The position numbers and the translations under genes are program-made. A stretch of 6,649 nt of DNA, taken from contig JAFVRL010000379.1 in the NCBI GenBank assembly GCA_017504325.1, positions 1 through 6,649 of the forward strand, read 5' to 3'. Shown here piece after piece: positions 1 to 6,647 of the stretch (its first letter is position 1; each line of letters starts with the position of its first letter). The stretch is from Lentisphaeria bacterium (GTDB taxonomy: Bacteria; Verrucomicrobiota; Lentisphaeria; Victivallales; UBA1829). Below the pieces are notes generated by a model. It worked only from the letters and a program-made list of their open reading frames with translations, had not been told where the DNA came from and made no database searches.

Positions 1-72
1 CAGATCAATTTCACCGCAAAACCGGAAAGTTATTTTACCATTACCTCATTCAAAATGACTCCGGTAAAGTAA
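1..72 (+). CDS. C-terminal end of an unidentified plus-strand protein (partial)
   Basis: Frame 1 is open from the left edge to a TAA at 70-72 and gives 23 residues ending in SFKMTPVK. The only sign that it is coding is its position: it ends 19 nt before a strong bidirectional terminator that also serves the convergent minus-strand gene. The alternating polar and hydrophobic residues (for example SYFTITSF) would suit a final beta-strand of a beta-sandwich, but no family can be named from 23 residues. The gene body lies outside the window. Confidence 0.5.
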   Translation, partial: QINFTAKPESYFTITSFKMTPVK

Positions 73-91
73 AAATATAAATACGGCATGA

Positions 92-138
92 AAAAAGATA
101 TTATGAGAGACACAAGAGGTCTCTCATAATATCTTTTT
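92..138. terminator. Bidirectional intrinsic terminator (perfect 20-bp stem, 7-nt loop)
   Basis: The arms at 92-111 and 119-138 are exact reverse complements over 20 bp, separated by the 7-nt loop ACAAGAG. A T5 run ends the stem on the plus strand (134-138). An A6 run at 91-96 gives a T tract for minus-strand transcription, so both directions have a hairpin plus U-run. It lies between the TAA of the plus-strand partial gene (70-72) and the TGA of the large minus-strand gene (153-155), as expected for a terminator shared by convergent genes. Only 5 of the 20 pairs are G-C, so length rather than GC content gives its stability. Confidence 0.9.
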
Positions 139-152
139 GGTTGGATATCTGT

Positions 153-3083
153 TCAGAATTCCACTTCCAGAGTGCCGGAGCCTTTGAAAGAAAATTCCAT
201 AATATTTTCTTCCGGTGTTTCCGGTACGATCCCGGCTGAATTGAATGAAATATTTTTCACTTTTCCATTCAAACCGCAGCGGAGGAAGGCACTTTCATCC
301 AGATATTTGATCCGGATGACTGCTTTCCTTTTTTCCTTATCCCAGAGGGCATCCATGATCCGTATTCCGTGCCAGTCCTCCAGGTACAAGCCATGGGAAC
401 GCATTTCCAGCCAGGCAACGATCTGACTTTCCAGATACCGTTCCGGCATATTGTTTTCAAAACGGTTTACATCATGCCACTGGGTGAGCAATTTGCCCAT
501 TTTAATGGTGGAAGCAAGATTTTTCCTTACCGTTTCTTCCGGGACAAGGGGATCAAGGGCATCATTGATCAGAAGATAGGAACGGTCATTTTTATGGGAC
601 ATGAAAGGAGAATCCATCTTCTTTCTGAACTTATCCATGATGAAACGGTGTTTTTCCGGCATGGTGATACGGAAACTTTCAAAAAGTTCCGGATAGATGG
701 CATCGGTAGTCAGCAGGGATATACCGATCTTCAATGCTCCGGTCTCTTTATCATACCAGAAATCATTTTCCTGATCCGGCACACACTGGAAAAGAACACA
801 GGGGGAATATTCCTCATAAAAATATCTTGCTCCATACCAGGCGGGAACATGGTAATATTTTGCAAAATATTCCCCGTTACGGAAACGGGCGCGGGAAAGA
901 CAGAGCATTTTGGCACTTATATATTGGGCGTCTTCGTATGCTTCCATATCCCCCACTGCCTTTGCCATATTGATAAAGGCGGGGAAGGCTCCGAAATTGG
1001 CTCCTTCCAGCCAGCACCATGCCTTTTCCGCATAACCAGCCCCCATACATGCCCAGTCGTGGTAAATATGGAAGTAGCGGAAGATCTTCTGAATATGTTT
1101 CCATTGTTTTCTGATCCCGGAAAAATCCCCGCAGGTCAGTGCCGCAGAATAAAGCATATACATGCTTATACCGATCCCCCAGTCATTTTCCACAAAGGGA
1201 TGGGGATAGGCAAGCACTTCCTCCCGTGTACCGGTTTTCAGTACGCCGGAAAAAAGATTGCTTACATTGAAGTAACAGAGATAATAGGTTTTTCCGGTGA
1301 AGGGTTCCTTGCGTTCGTACAAATTATACATCTGCATGGTACGGATCTGTGACGGATCTTTGTAATATTTTTCCACCTCTTCCCGGGGCGGTTCCTCCAC
1401 GATCAATTTATGATGGTCTGTAAGAAGAAGGGTATATTTCCTGTCCGGATCACAGGCAAGATCAATGCGTTTTTTCAGTTCTTCCGCCAGAAATTCCCGT
1501 TTTTCCTCCGGCATGAAGTTGAACATGGAGGAGGTATAGGCATAAGATTCCAGGATCGCTCCGGGATAGGCATAACTCTGCCATGTATCCGGAAAACGGC
1601 TTTCAAATTCAAAGTAATCTTCCAGACCGTCAGCAAGGATCTTTTCCGCTTCCGAATCTTTTTCCCGCAGGGGGAATTTCCGGTAGGAGGGGAGCAGTTT
1701 TACTGTATAGGAGGAGTTTTTACCGTAATACCCGCAGAAGGGACCGTATTTGGTGGGATAACGGAAATCATTTGCCCCTTCCGGGAGTTTATCTTCGCAT
1801 CCCAATGCAAGCATGGGGGGGAGGGGGGCAATATAAAGAGGAGCGGTATTCCAGGCATCCGTATAAGTTTTATATTCAAATTTCTGTACGATCCGGGTAA
1901 CTTTTTCCTTATAGTCGTTGCGGTAATATTCTTTGCAGTTTACCGGAACAGCAAGGGATACCCGGGACCAGAAACGGCATTTTTCCAGAATTTCTGCAAG
2001 GAATTTCTCGTCCGCAGGGTCGGTTTTATCCAGACTTTCAATGCCGGAAGGTGTAAGAGTCGTCATCCTGCGGCAGCCGTAAAGAAGAATGGAACTCAAA
2101 CGGTTTTCTTTATTGCGGATGAATTCCACTTTGGCGGGGGGGGCATCCACGATCACAAGCAGAGGGATATCCGGGTATTCGGTACTGCCGAAAAGAAGGA
2201 AAAAGTTTTCCGGAAGAGTGCCGGAAAATTCTGCAAGGGAGGCAACTTCATTGGAGGTAAGGATATATTGATAGTTCCCGGAAAATTCCAGACGGCTTAT
2301 TTTCATGGGATCATTTATGTCTTTTGCATCATATTCTGTAACGATCCCGCCGAAGCCCACAGAGGCAAGGAAGGAGGTTCTTCCCCGTTTCCAGTTTATT
2401 GCCATGTGACTTATTACTTTATACTCATCATATTGCGCTTCTTCCTCTTTTGTCAGAACTCCCATGGATTCTTCCTGAAGAAGACTGTATCCCCACAGAT
2501 AGGGCTTTTTGTATCTGGGGTCGCCGCAGAGAAACATCTTGTTGACCGAGCCGAACTGTGTCATGGCGCAATCCGGAAAACCGGCAGCTTTGACAAAACC
2601 GAATCTTCCGGGGTTGTTATCAAAACCTGCCCCTTTCCGCATCCCTTCAATGGAAATATCTTCCACCGGGGCGGGGTACTCTTTTGCCGGGAACGATATG
2701 GTGCTTTTATATTTTGCTGCAGGAACAGCTTTTTCCACTCCGATCAGGGAAAGGACAAATCCGGCAAGTCCACATTCGCCGGGAGTCAGTTCGCAGAGAA
2801 TGGAATTTTCCCCTTTGATAAAATGCTGACGCAGTCCGTGACGCTGATTGAATTTTGCAATATAAAAATCCACGATCTTTGTCACATCTTCTCCGCAAAG
2901 AGTAAAAAGAACGGGATCATCCGGTACATAATAGCGTTTTTCTTCCCACAGAAGGATATAATCCCCCTCTTCTTCACACTCAAAAACACATTTTGCAAGG
3001 ACTTTTTCCCCGTTGCGGGATATTTCCTGCCAGGAGGTGAGCTTTCTTTCTGCATCAAAATCGTAATAATATACTCCGGTCAT
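153..3083 (-). CDS. Large soluble protein of unknown family, possible (alpha/alpha)6-type carbohydrate-active enzyme
   Basis: This open frame gives 976 residues from the ATG at 3083. I do not recognise the family. There is no signal peptide or membrane segment, so it is probably cytoplasmic. Residues 1 to about 450 look mainly beta-rich. Residues about 480-890 look helical and rich in Trp, Tyr and Phe, with a dense stretch containing VENDWGIG (about 631-637) and AWCWLEGANFG (about 688-698), which resembles six-hairpin glycosidases. The last 70 residues, after EDWHGIR (about 902-908), look like a small beta-sandwich. Acidic residues in these motifs (E632, D634, D676, E693) are candidate catalytic or sugar-binding residues, which is inference only. 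The ATG at 3083 is preferred because GAGAGG lies 5 nt upstream. An in-frame ATG at 3122 would add 13 residues but has no ribosome binding site and sits against a terminator-like T run. The gene follows the rml operon but seems to have its own promoter. A glycosidase, lyase or phosphorylase role is possible. Confidence 0.85.
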   Translation of the reverse strand: MTGVYYYDFDAERKLTSWQEISRNGEKVLAKCVFECEEEGDYILLWEEKRYYVPDDPVLFTLCGEDVTKIVDFYIAKFNQRHGLRQHFIKGENSILCELTPGECGLAGFVLSLIGVEKAVPAAKYKSTISFPAKEYPAPVEDISIEGMRKGAGFDNNPGRFGFVKAAGFPDCAMTQFGSVNKMFLCGDPRYKKPYLWGYSLLQEESMGVLTKEEEAQYDEYKVISHMAINWKRGRTSFLASVGFGGIVTEYDAKDINDPMKISRLEFSGNYQYILTSNEVASLAEFSGTLPENFFLLFGSTEYPDIPLLVIVDAPPAKVEFIRNKENRLSSILLYGCRRMTTLTPSGIESLDKTDPADEKFLAEILEKCRFWSRVSLAVPVNCKEYYRNDYKEKVTRIVQKFEYKTYTDAWNTAPLYIAPLPPMLALGCEDKLPEGANDFRYPTKYGPFCGYYGKNSSYTVKLLPSYRKFPLREKDSEAEKILADGLEDYFEFESRFPDTWQSYAYPGAILESYAYTSSMFNFMPEEKREFLAEELKKRIDLACDPDRKYTLLLTDHHKLIVEEPPREEVEKYYKDPSQIRTMQMYNLYERKEPFTGKTYYLCYFNVSNLFSGVLKTGTREEVLAYPHPFVENDWGIGISMYMLYSAALTCGDFSGIRKQWKHIQKIFRYFHIYHDWACMGAGYAEKAWCWLEGANFGAFPAFINMAKAVGDMEAYEDAQYISAKMLCLSRARFRNGEYFAKYYHVPAWYGARYFYEEYSPCVLFQCVPDQENDFWYDKETGALKIGISLLTTDAIYPELFESFRITMPEKHRFIMDKFRKKMDSPFMSHKNDRSYLLINDALDPLVPEETVRKNLASTIKMGKLLTQWHDVNRFENNMPERYLESQIVAWLEMRSHGLYLEDWHGIRIMDALWDKEKRKAVIRIKYLDESAFLRCGLNGKVKNISFNSAGIVPETPEENIMEFSFKGSGTLEVEF

Positions 3084-3088
3084 CTTTT

Positions 3089-3094
3089 CCTCTC
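3089..3094 (-). promoter_or_regulatory. Ribosome binding site that decides the start of the large unknown gene
   Basis: Read on the minus strand this is GAGAGG, 5 nt (AAAAG) before the ATG at 3083. The longer in-frame candidate at 3122 has only a T7 run and ATAAA directly before it, so this site argues for the shorter protein beginning MTGVYYYDF. Confidence 0.65.
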
Positions 3095-3127
3095 TTTTTT
3101 CAGGATTTTTGAACAGATCCATTTTAT

Positions 3128-3168
3128 AAAAAAACTCTTTTTACACACTTAATATAGTGTAAAAAGAG
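3128..3168 (-). terminator. Probable intrinsic terminator of the rml operon (12-bp stem, 10-nt loop, T7)
   Basis: On the minus strand the arm CTCTTTTTACAC (3168-3157) is followed by a 10-nt loop and its exact complement GTGTAAAAAGAG (3146-3135), then by seven T residues (3134-3128). It lies about 80 nt after the rmlD stop codon, which suits an operon-end terminator. Only 4 of the 12 pairs are G-C, so it may be leaky. The loop also contains a possible -10 element for the next gene, so the dyad may instead, or also, be an operator. Confidence 0.65.
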
Positions 3169-3179
3169 CTGCTTTCCAA
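3151..3179 (-). promoter_or_regulatory. Candidate sigma70-type promoter for the large unknown gene
   Basis: On the minus strand, TTGGAA (3179-3174; 4 of 6 to TTGACA) and TATATT (3156-3151; 5 of 6 to TATAAT) are separated by exactly 17 bp. Transcription would start near 3144, giving a leader of about 60 nt to the ATG at 3083. A transcript starting there lacks the 5' arm of the overlapping hairpin and so would not terminate itself. The -10 lies inside the loop of a perfect 12-bp dyad, a geometry compatible with repressor binding. This is a by-eye match only. Confidence 0.45.
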
Positions 3180-3249
3180 CAGGAAAAGAAGGTATATTTC
3201 CGGGAAAATGATGTATAATCTGCCCGGGAGGAGCCCGGAGGCAAGTTTT

Positions 3250-4098
3250 TCAGAATTTTTCGTTATCCATAAATTCCTTCAGGGCATCCTTCCAATGGGG
3301 CATGGGGGGCAGACCGGCAAGTTTCAACATCCTCTTTTCCAGTCTTGAATTGGCGGGCCGTGGTGCGGGTCGGGGAAATTCCGCCGTGGTACAGGGCAGC
3401 ACTTTCTGGTCTTTTCCCGCAAGCAGGAAGATCTCTTTTGCAAAGTCATACCAGGAGGCTTCGCCTTCACAGGTAAGGTGGAAAGTTCCTGCAAGAGATC
3501 TTTTCATAAGAATGTTGCGCAGCATTCCTGCTACCGCAAGCGTGGAGGTGGGATTGCCGATCTGGTCGGAAACCACTTTCAGAAATTCTCTTGAACCATC
3601 CGCAAGAGCCATCATGGCATGAACAAAACTCGGTCCGCCTTCCCCGTAGAGCCAGGAGATCCGGCAGATCACATGGTCGGGACAAAGCTGCCGGATCATC
3701 TCTTCCCCGGAAAATTTACTCTGACCATAGATCGTTCTGCCTCCGGAAGGACGGTCAAATTCATGGTATGGACGGTCAAGAGTTCCGTCAAATACATAAT
3801 CTGTGGAGATGGCAATAAGCCGTATCTTCTGCCGGAAACAGGCAGATGCCACATTGGCAGAGCCGAGTGCATTCAATTTGAAAGCAAGATCAATTTCACT
3901 TTCACACTTATCAACCTGGGTCATTGCTGCACAATGGATCACGGTATCCGGGGCTGCGGAGGCAAGAAAACGGTCAAATGCCTCTGCATCGGTAATGTCC
4001 GCTTCCGGAAGGTCGGCGATCACAAGCTCACAATCAGAAAATACCTTCTGCAAAGTGCGTCCCAGCATCCCTTTACCGCCGGTGATAAGGATCTTCAT
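3250..4098 (-). CDS. rmlD: dTDP-4-dehydrorhamnose reductase (RmlD)
   Basis: This enzyme makes the last step of dTDP-L-rhamnose synthesis, the NAD(P)H-dependent reduction of the 4-keto group of dTDP-6-deoxy-L-lyxo-4-hexulose, in the cytoplasm. The 282-residue protein is of normal length for this extended short-chain dehydrogenase/reductase family. The N-terminal Rossmann motif GGKGMLG is at 7-13, CAAMTQVDKCE at 56-66 (RmlD-like), STDYVFDG at 98-105, and the catalytic Tyr-x-x-x-Lys pair is Y124 and K128 in YGQSK. The RPxxSRL-like stretch near the C-terminus is also typical. Its ATG overlaps the TGA of rmlC by 4 nt (ATGA), and its ribosome binding site AGGAG lies 8 nt upstream inside rmlC, so translation is probably coupled. 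It is the last rml gene before a probable terminator. No disruption is visible. Confidence 0.96.
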   Translation of the reverse strand: MKILITGGKGMLGRTLQKVFSDCELVIADLPEADITDAEAFDRFLASAAPDTVIHCAAMTQVDKCESEIDLAFKLNALGSANVASACFRQKIRLIAISTDYVFDGTLDRPYHEFDRPSGGRTIYGQSKFSGEEMIRQLCPDHVICRISWLYGEGGPSFVHAMMALADGSREFLKVVSDQIGNPTSTLAVAGMLRNILMKRSLAGTFHLTCEGEASWYDFAKEIFLLAGKDQKVLPCTTAEFPRPAPRPANSRLEKRMLKLAGLPPMPHWKDALKEFMDNEKF

Positions 4099-4667
4099 AC
4101 AAGATACTCCTTCTTTTCATAATCAAAGAGTTCCGCATCTTTAAGCAGCGGGTTTTTCATATCCTTTGCAGAAAGATTCCACAACTCTTTTTCCAGTTTC
4201 CAATCGATTCCCAGGAACGGATCATCACAGGCGATCCCCCGTTCATGGGTGGGGGCATAAGTATTGTCGCATTTATATGCGAAGACCGCTTCATCACTCA
4301 ATACGGCAAAACCGTGGGCAAATCCCCTGGGAACAAACAACTGTCTCTTGTTTTCCCCGGAAAGTTCCACAGCCACATATTTGCCGAAAGTGGGAGAGCC
4401 TTTCCGGATATCCACTGCCACATCCAGTACCGTTCCCCGGATCACCCGGACAAGTTTTGCCTGTGTATAAGGGGGCATCTGATAATGCAAACCCCGCAGA
4501 ACACCTCTGGTGGAACAGGATTCATTGTCCTGAACAAAGTTACAGCAGATCCCGGCTTCCTCATAATTTTTCCTGTTCCAGGATTCAAAAAAGTACCCGC
4601 GTGCATCTCCGAAGACTTTGGGTTCGATGATCCGGACCCCGTCAAGTAAAGTAGGTATGATATTCAT
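4095..4667 (-). CDS. rmlC: dTDP-4-dehydrorhamnose 3,5-epimerase (RmlC)
   Basis: RmlC epimerises C3 and C5 of dTDP-4-keto-6-deoxy-D-glucose to give the L-lyxo 4-keto sugar, the third step of the pathway. The 190-residue protein matches the usual length of this cupin-fold family. Visible hallmarks are FGDARGYFFESW (about 19-30), RGLHYQ with the probable catalytic base H61, K71 after the QAKLVRV turn, VDIRKGSPTFG (85-95), the cupin motif VPRGFAHGF (112-120), and the active-site tyrosine Y131 in FAYKCDNTY. The gene starts 17 nt after the rmlA stop, with AAAGGA about 5 nt before its ATG, and its stop overlaps the start of rmlD. All expected segments are present and no damage is seen. Confidence 0.96.
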   Translation of the reverse strand: MNIIPTLLDGVRIIEPKVFGDARGYFFESWNRKNYEEAGICCNFVQDNESCSTRGVLRGLHYQMPPYTQAKLVRVIRGTVLDVAVDIRKGSPTFGKYVAVELSGENKRQLFVPRGFAHGFAVLSDEAVFAYKCDNTYAPTHERGIACDDPFLGIDWKLEKELWNLSAKDMKNPLLKDAELFDYEKKEYLV

Positions 4668-4684
4668 TTTTTTCCTTTGAAAGA

Positions 4685-5551
4685 TTATTCCGCAAGGAGA
4701 TTGCGGATATATTGTCCGTACGAAGTTTTTGCAAGGTCATTACTGATCTGCAGTAATTCCTCCTTTGACATCCAGCCATTGTTGCGGGCGATCTCCTCCA
4801 GACATGCCACCTGCAATCCCTGTCTTGTTTCAATGGTGCGGATAAAGTTGCCCGCATCCAGCATACTGTCATAAGTACCGGTATCCAGCCAGGCGTAACC
4901 TCTGCCCAGCCGTTCCACGGAAAGAAGACCTCTTTGCAGATAGATACTGTTTACAGCAGTGATTTCCAGTTCCCCTCTTGCAGAAGGTTTGATATGTTTT
5001 GCAATATCCACAACATTATTATCGTAAAAATACAGACCCGTTACCGCATAATGGGATTTGGGGTTTGCCGGTTTTTCTTCAATGGATACCGCTTTGAAAT
5101 CCCTGTCAAATTCCACAACTCCGAACCGTTCCGGATCACTGACATAATATCCGAATACCGTCGCCCCTTCTTTTTTACCGGCAGCTTTCTGAACAAGGCT
5201 CTGGAGATTTGCCCCGTAGAAAATATTGTCTCCCAGCACCAGTGCCACAGGCTCATTTCCTATGAACTTTTCTCCTATGAGAAATGCCTGGGCAAGTCCC
5301 TCCGGACGGGGTTGTACCTCATAGGTAAGGCGGATACCGAAACGGGAACCGTTGCCCAGAAGTTTCCGGAAGGATGCCTGATCTTCCGGAGTGGTTATGA
5401 TCAGGATCTCCCGGATGCCGGCAAGCATAAGCACGCTCAGAGGATAATAGATCATGGGTTTGTCATAAACGGCAAGGAGCTGCTTGGAAACTCCCATTGT
5501 AACAGGGTGAAGGCGTGTGCCCGCCCCGCCTGCAAGTACGATCCCTTTCAT
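4685..5551 (-). CDS. rmlA: Glucose-1-phosphate thymidylyltransferase (RmlA)
   Basis: RmlA joins glucose-1-phosphate and dTTP to form dTDP-glucose and pyrophosphate, the entry step of the pathway and, in the known family, the one inhibited by dTDP-rhamnose. The 288-residue protein has the usual length. Visible nucleotidyltransferase motifs are GGAGTRLHPVT (8-18), the SKQLLAVYDKPM segment (22-33), RPEGLAQAF (82-90), LGDNIFYG with the probable metal ligand D108, EEKP (158-161), GELEITAVN (193-201) and WLDTGT with the second probable metal ligand D223. The long C-terminal helical tail suits the large bacterial RmlA type. Its ATG lies 10 nt after the rmlB stop, with AAGGAG just upstream that begins within the rmlB stop region, so the two are tightly linked. 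Confidence 0.97.
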   Translation of the reverse strand: MKGIVLAGGAGTRLHPVTMGVSKQLLAVYDKPMIYYPLSVLMLAGIREILIITTPEDQASFRKLLGNGSRFGIRLTYEVQPRPEGLAQAFLIGEKFIGNEPVALVLGDNIFYGANLQSLVQKAAGKKEGATVFGYYVSDPERFGVVEFDRDFKAVSIEEKPANPKSHYAVTGLYFYDNNVVDIAKHIKPSARGELEITAVNSIYLQRGLLSVERLGRGYAWLDTGTYDSMLDAGNFIRTIETRQGLQVACLEEIARNNGWMSKEELLQISNDLAKTSYGQYIRNLLAE

Positions 5552-5561
5552 TTTCTCTCCT

Positions 5562-6635
5562 TTATTCGTTTCCTGTTCCCAGCCGTTCCATTTTATAGGA
5601 ACCGTTCAATACATTGGCGCACCAGGAATTTTTGTGTTCCAGATACCAGAGGACAGTTTTTCTCATGCCGCTTTCAAAAGTTTCTTCCGGTTTCCATCCG
5701 AGTTCCCGCATGATTTTAGAGGGATCTATGGCATACCGCAGATCGTGACCGGGACGGTCTTTGACATGGATGATCTGCTCTTTATAGCTTTTTCCATCCT
5801 TCCTGGGGGATAGTTCATCCAGAAGTTCACAGAGAAAGTTCACCACTTCCATATTGGTCTTTTCATTATGTCCCCCGATATTGTAGGAACTGCCCGCCTC
5901 TGCCCCGGTTGCAACAAGATACAGGGCTTTTGCATGATCCTCCACATAGAGCCAGTCCCGGATCTGCAAGCCCGCCCCGTAGACCGGCAGTTCTTTTCCG
6001 TCCAGAGCGTGAAGGATCATAAGGGGGATCAGTTTTTCAGGGAAATGGTAAGGCCCATAGTTATTGGAACAGTTGGTGATGACAGACGGAAGGGCGAAGG
6101 TACGCATCCATGCTCTGACAAGATGATCGCTGGCAGCTTTGCTTGCGCTGTATGGGGAACTGGGGGCGTATGGAGTATCCTCACGGAAAAAGTCTTCCGG
6201 TCCTTCCAGATCACCGTAGACCTCATCGGTGGAGATGTGATGGAAGCGGAATTTTGCTTTTTTCTCCTCCGGAAGGAGCTGGAAATATTTTCTTGCACAT
6301 TCAAGAAGAGTGTAGGTTCCTACTATATTGGTCCGGATAAATTCTCCGGGGCCGTCAATGGATCTGTCCACATGGGATTCTGCTGCAAGATGCATGATGA
6401 TATCCGGCTGAAATTCCTGTATTACCGCATGAATGGCAGCACTGTCACAAATATCCGCTTTCCGGAAAAGAAAACGGCTGTTATCTGCCACCGGTGCAAG
6501 GTTTTCCAGATTGGCGGCATAGGTAAGTTTATCTACAACGCAAACATGATCTTCCGTATTCTGAATGATATGTCTGACTACTGCGGAACCTATAAAACCT
6601 GCCCCCCCCGTAACAATGATTTTGTGTGTACTCAT
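5562..6635 (-). CDS. rmlB: dTDP-glucose 4,6-dehydratase (RmlB)
   Basis: RmlB converts dTDP-D-glucose to dTDP-4-keto-6-deoxy-D-glucose with bound NAD+, the second step of the pathway. From the ATG at 6635 the protein has 357 residues, the usual family length. It shows the extended-SDR NAD-binding motif TGGAGFIGS (9-17), HLAAESHVDRS (about 82-92), the catalytic STDEVYGD with T136, D137 and E138, and Y162/K166 in PYSASKAASDH. NNYGPYHFPEKLIP and the later AGLQIRDWLYVEDH are also typical of RmlB. The GTG codon directly before the ATG is open too, but AGGAG at 6647-6643 lies 7 nt from the ATG and only 4 nt from the GTG, so the ATG is preferred. It is first of the four rml genes here. What precedes it is outside the window. 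A G8 run lies in the codons for the glycine-rich loop. Confidence 0.97.
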   Translation of the reverse strand: MSTHKIIVTGGAGFIGSAVVRHIIQNTEDHVCVVDKLTYAANLENLAPVADNSRFLFRKADICDSAAIHAVIQEFQPDIIMHLAAESHVDRSIDGPGEFIRTNIVGTYTLLECARKYFQLLPEEKKAKFRFHHISTDEVYGDLEGPEDFFREDTPYAPSSPYSASKAASDHLVRAWMRTFALPSVITNCSNNYGPYHFPEKLIPLMILHALDGKELPVYGAGLQIRDWLYVEDHAKALYLVATGAEAGSSYNIGGHNEKTNMEVVNFLCELLDELSPRKDGKSYKEQIIHVKDRPGHDLRYAIDPSKIMRELGWKPEETFESGMRKTVLWYLEHKNSWCANVLNGSYKMERLGTGNE

Positions 6636-6642
6636 CACCTTT

Positions 6643-6647
6643 CTCCT
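6643..6647 (-). promoter_or_regulatory. Ribosome binding site of rmlB
   Basis: Read on the minus strand this is AGGAG. It lies 7 nt from the ATG at 6635 and 4 nt from the GTG at 6638, and so decides between two adjacent start codons. It sits 2 nt from the right edge, so the rml promoter and any upstream gene are not visible. Confidence 0.7.

Noticed and set aside
369..1352. 327-codon plus-strand open frame antisense to the large gene
   Set aside because: It arises in the same way as the other antisense frame, and it has no recognisable motif or separate promoter. The opposite strand has the more natural amino-acid composition.
1410..3152. 580-codon plus-strand open frame antisense to the large gene
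   Set aside because: It is a shadow. The real minus-strand gene avoids Leu and Ser codons whose complement is a stop, which leaves the antisense frame open. Its translation is a low-complexity Phe/Gly/Ile-rich string with no recognisable domain.
3214..3219. Perfect TATAAT on the plus strand in the rmlD downstream gap
   Set aside because: No -35-like hexamer lies 16-18 bp upstream (GGTATA at 17 bp), and transcription would run antisense into rmlD with no gene to serve.
3224..3238. GC-rich 5-bp hairpin (CCGGG, AGGAG loop, CCCGG) just after the rmlD stop
   Set aside because: The stem is short, no T run follows it in the rml direction, and the longer dyad at 3135-3168 is the better terminator. 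It could still be a minor 3'-end structure.
4934..5713. 259-codon plus-strand open frame antisense to rmlA and the end of rmlB
   Set aside because: Its whole length lies opposite clearly identified genes, and the translation resembles no protein family.
6636..6638. GTG start one codon before the rmlB ATG
   Set aside because: Its spacing from AGGAG is only 4 nt, whereas the following ATG has 7 nt, and the ATG-initiated protein begins normally for the family.
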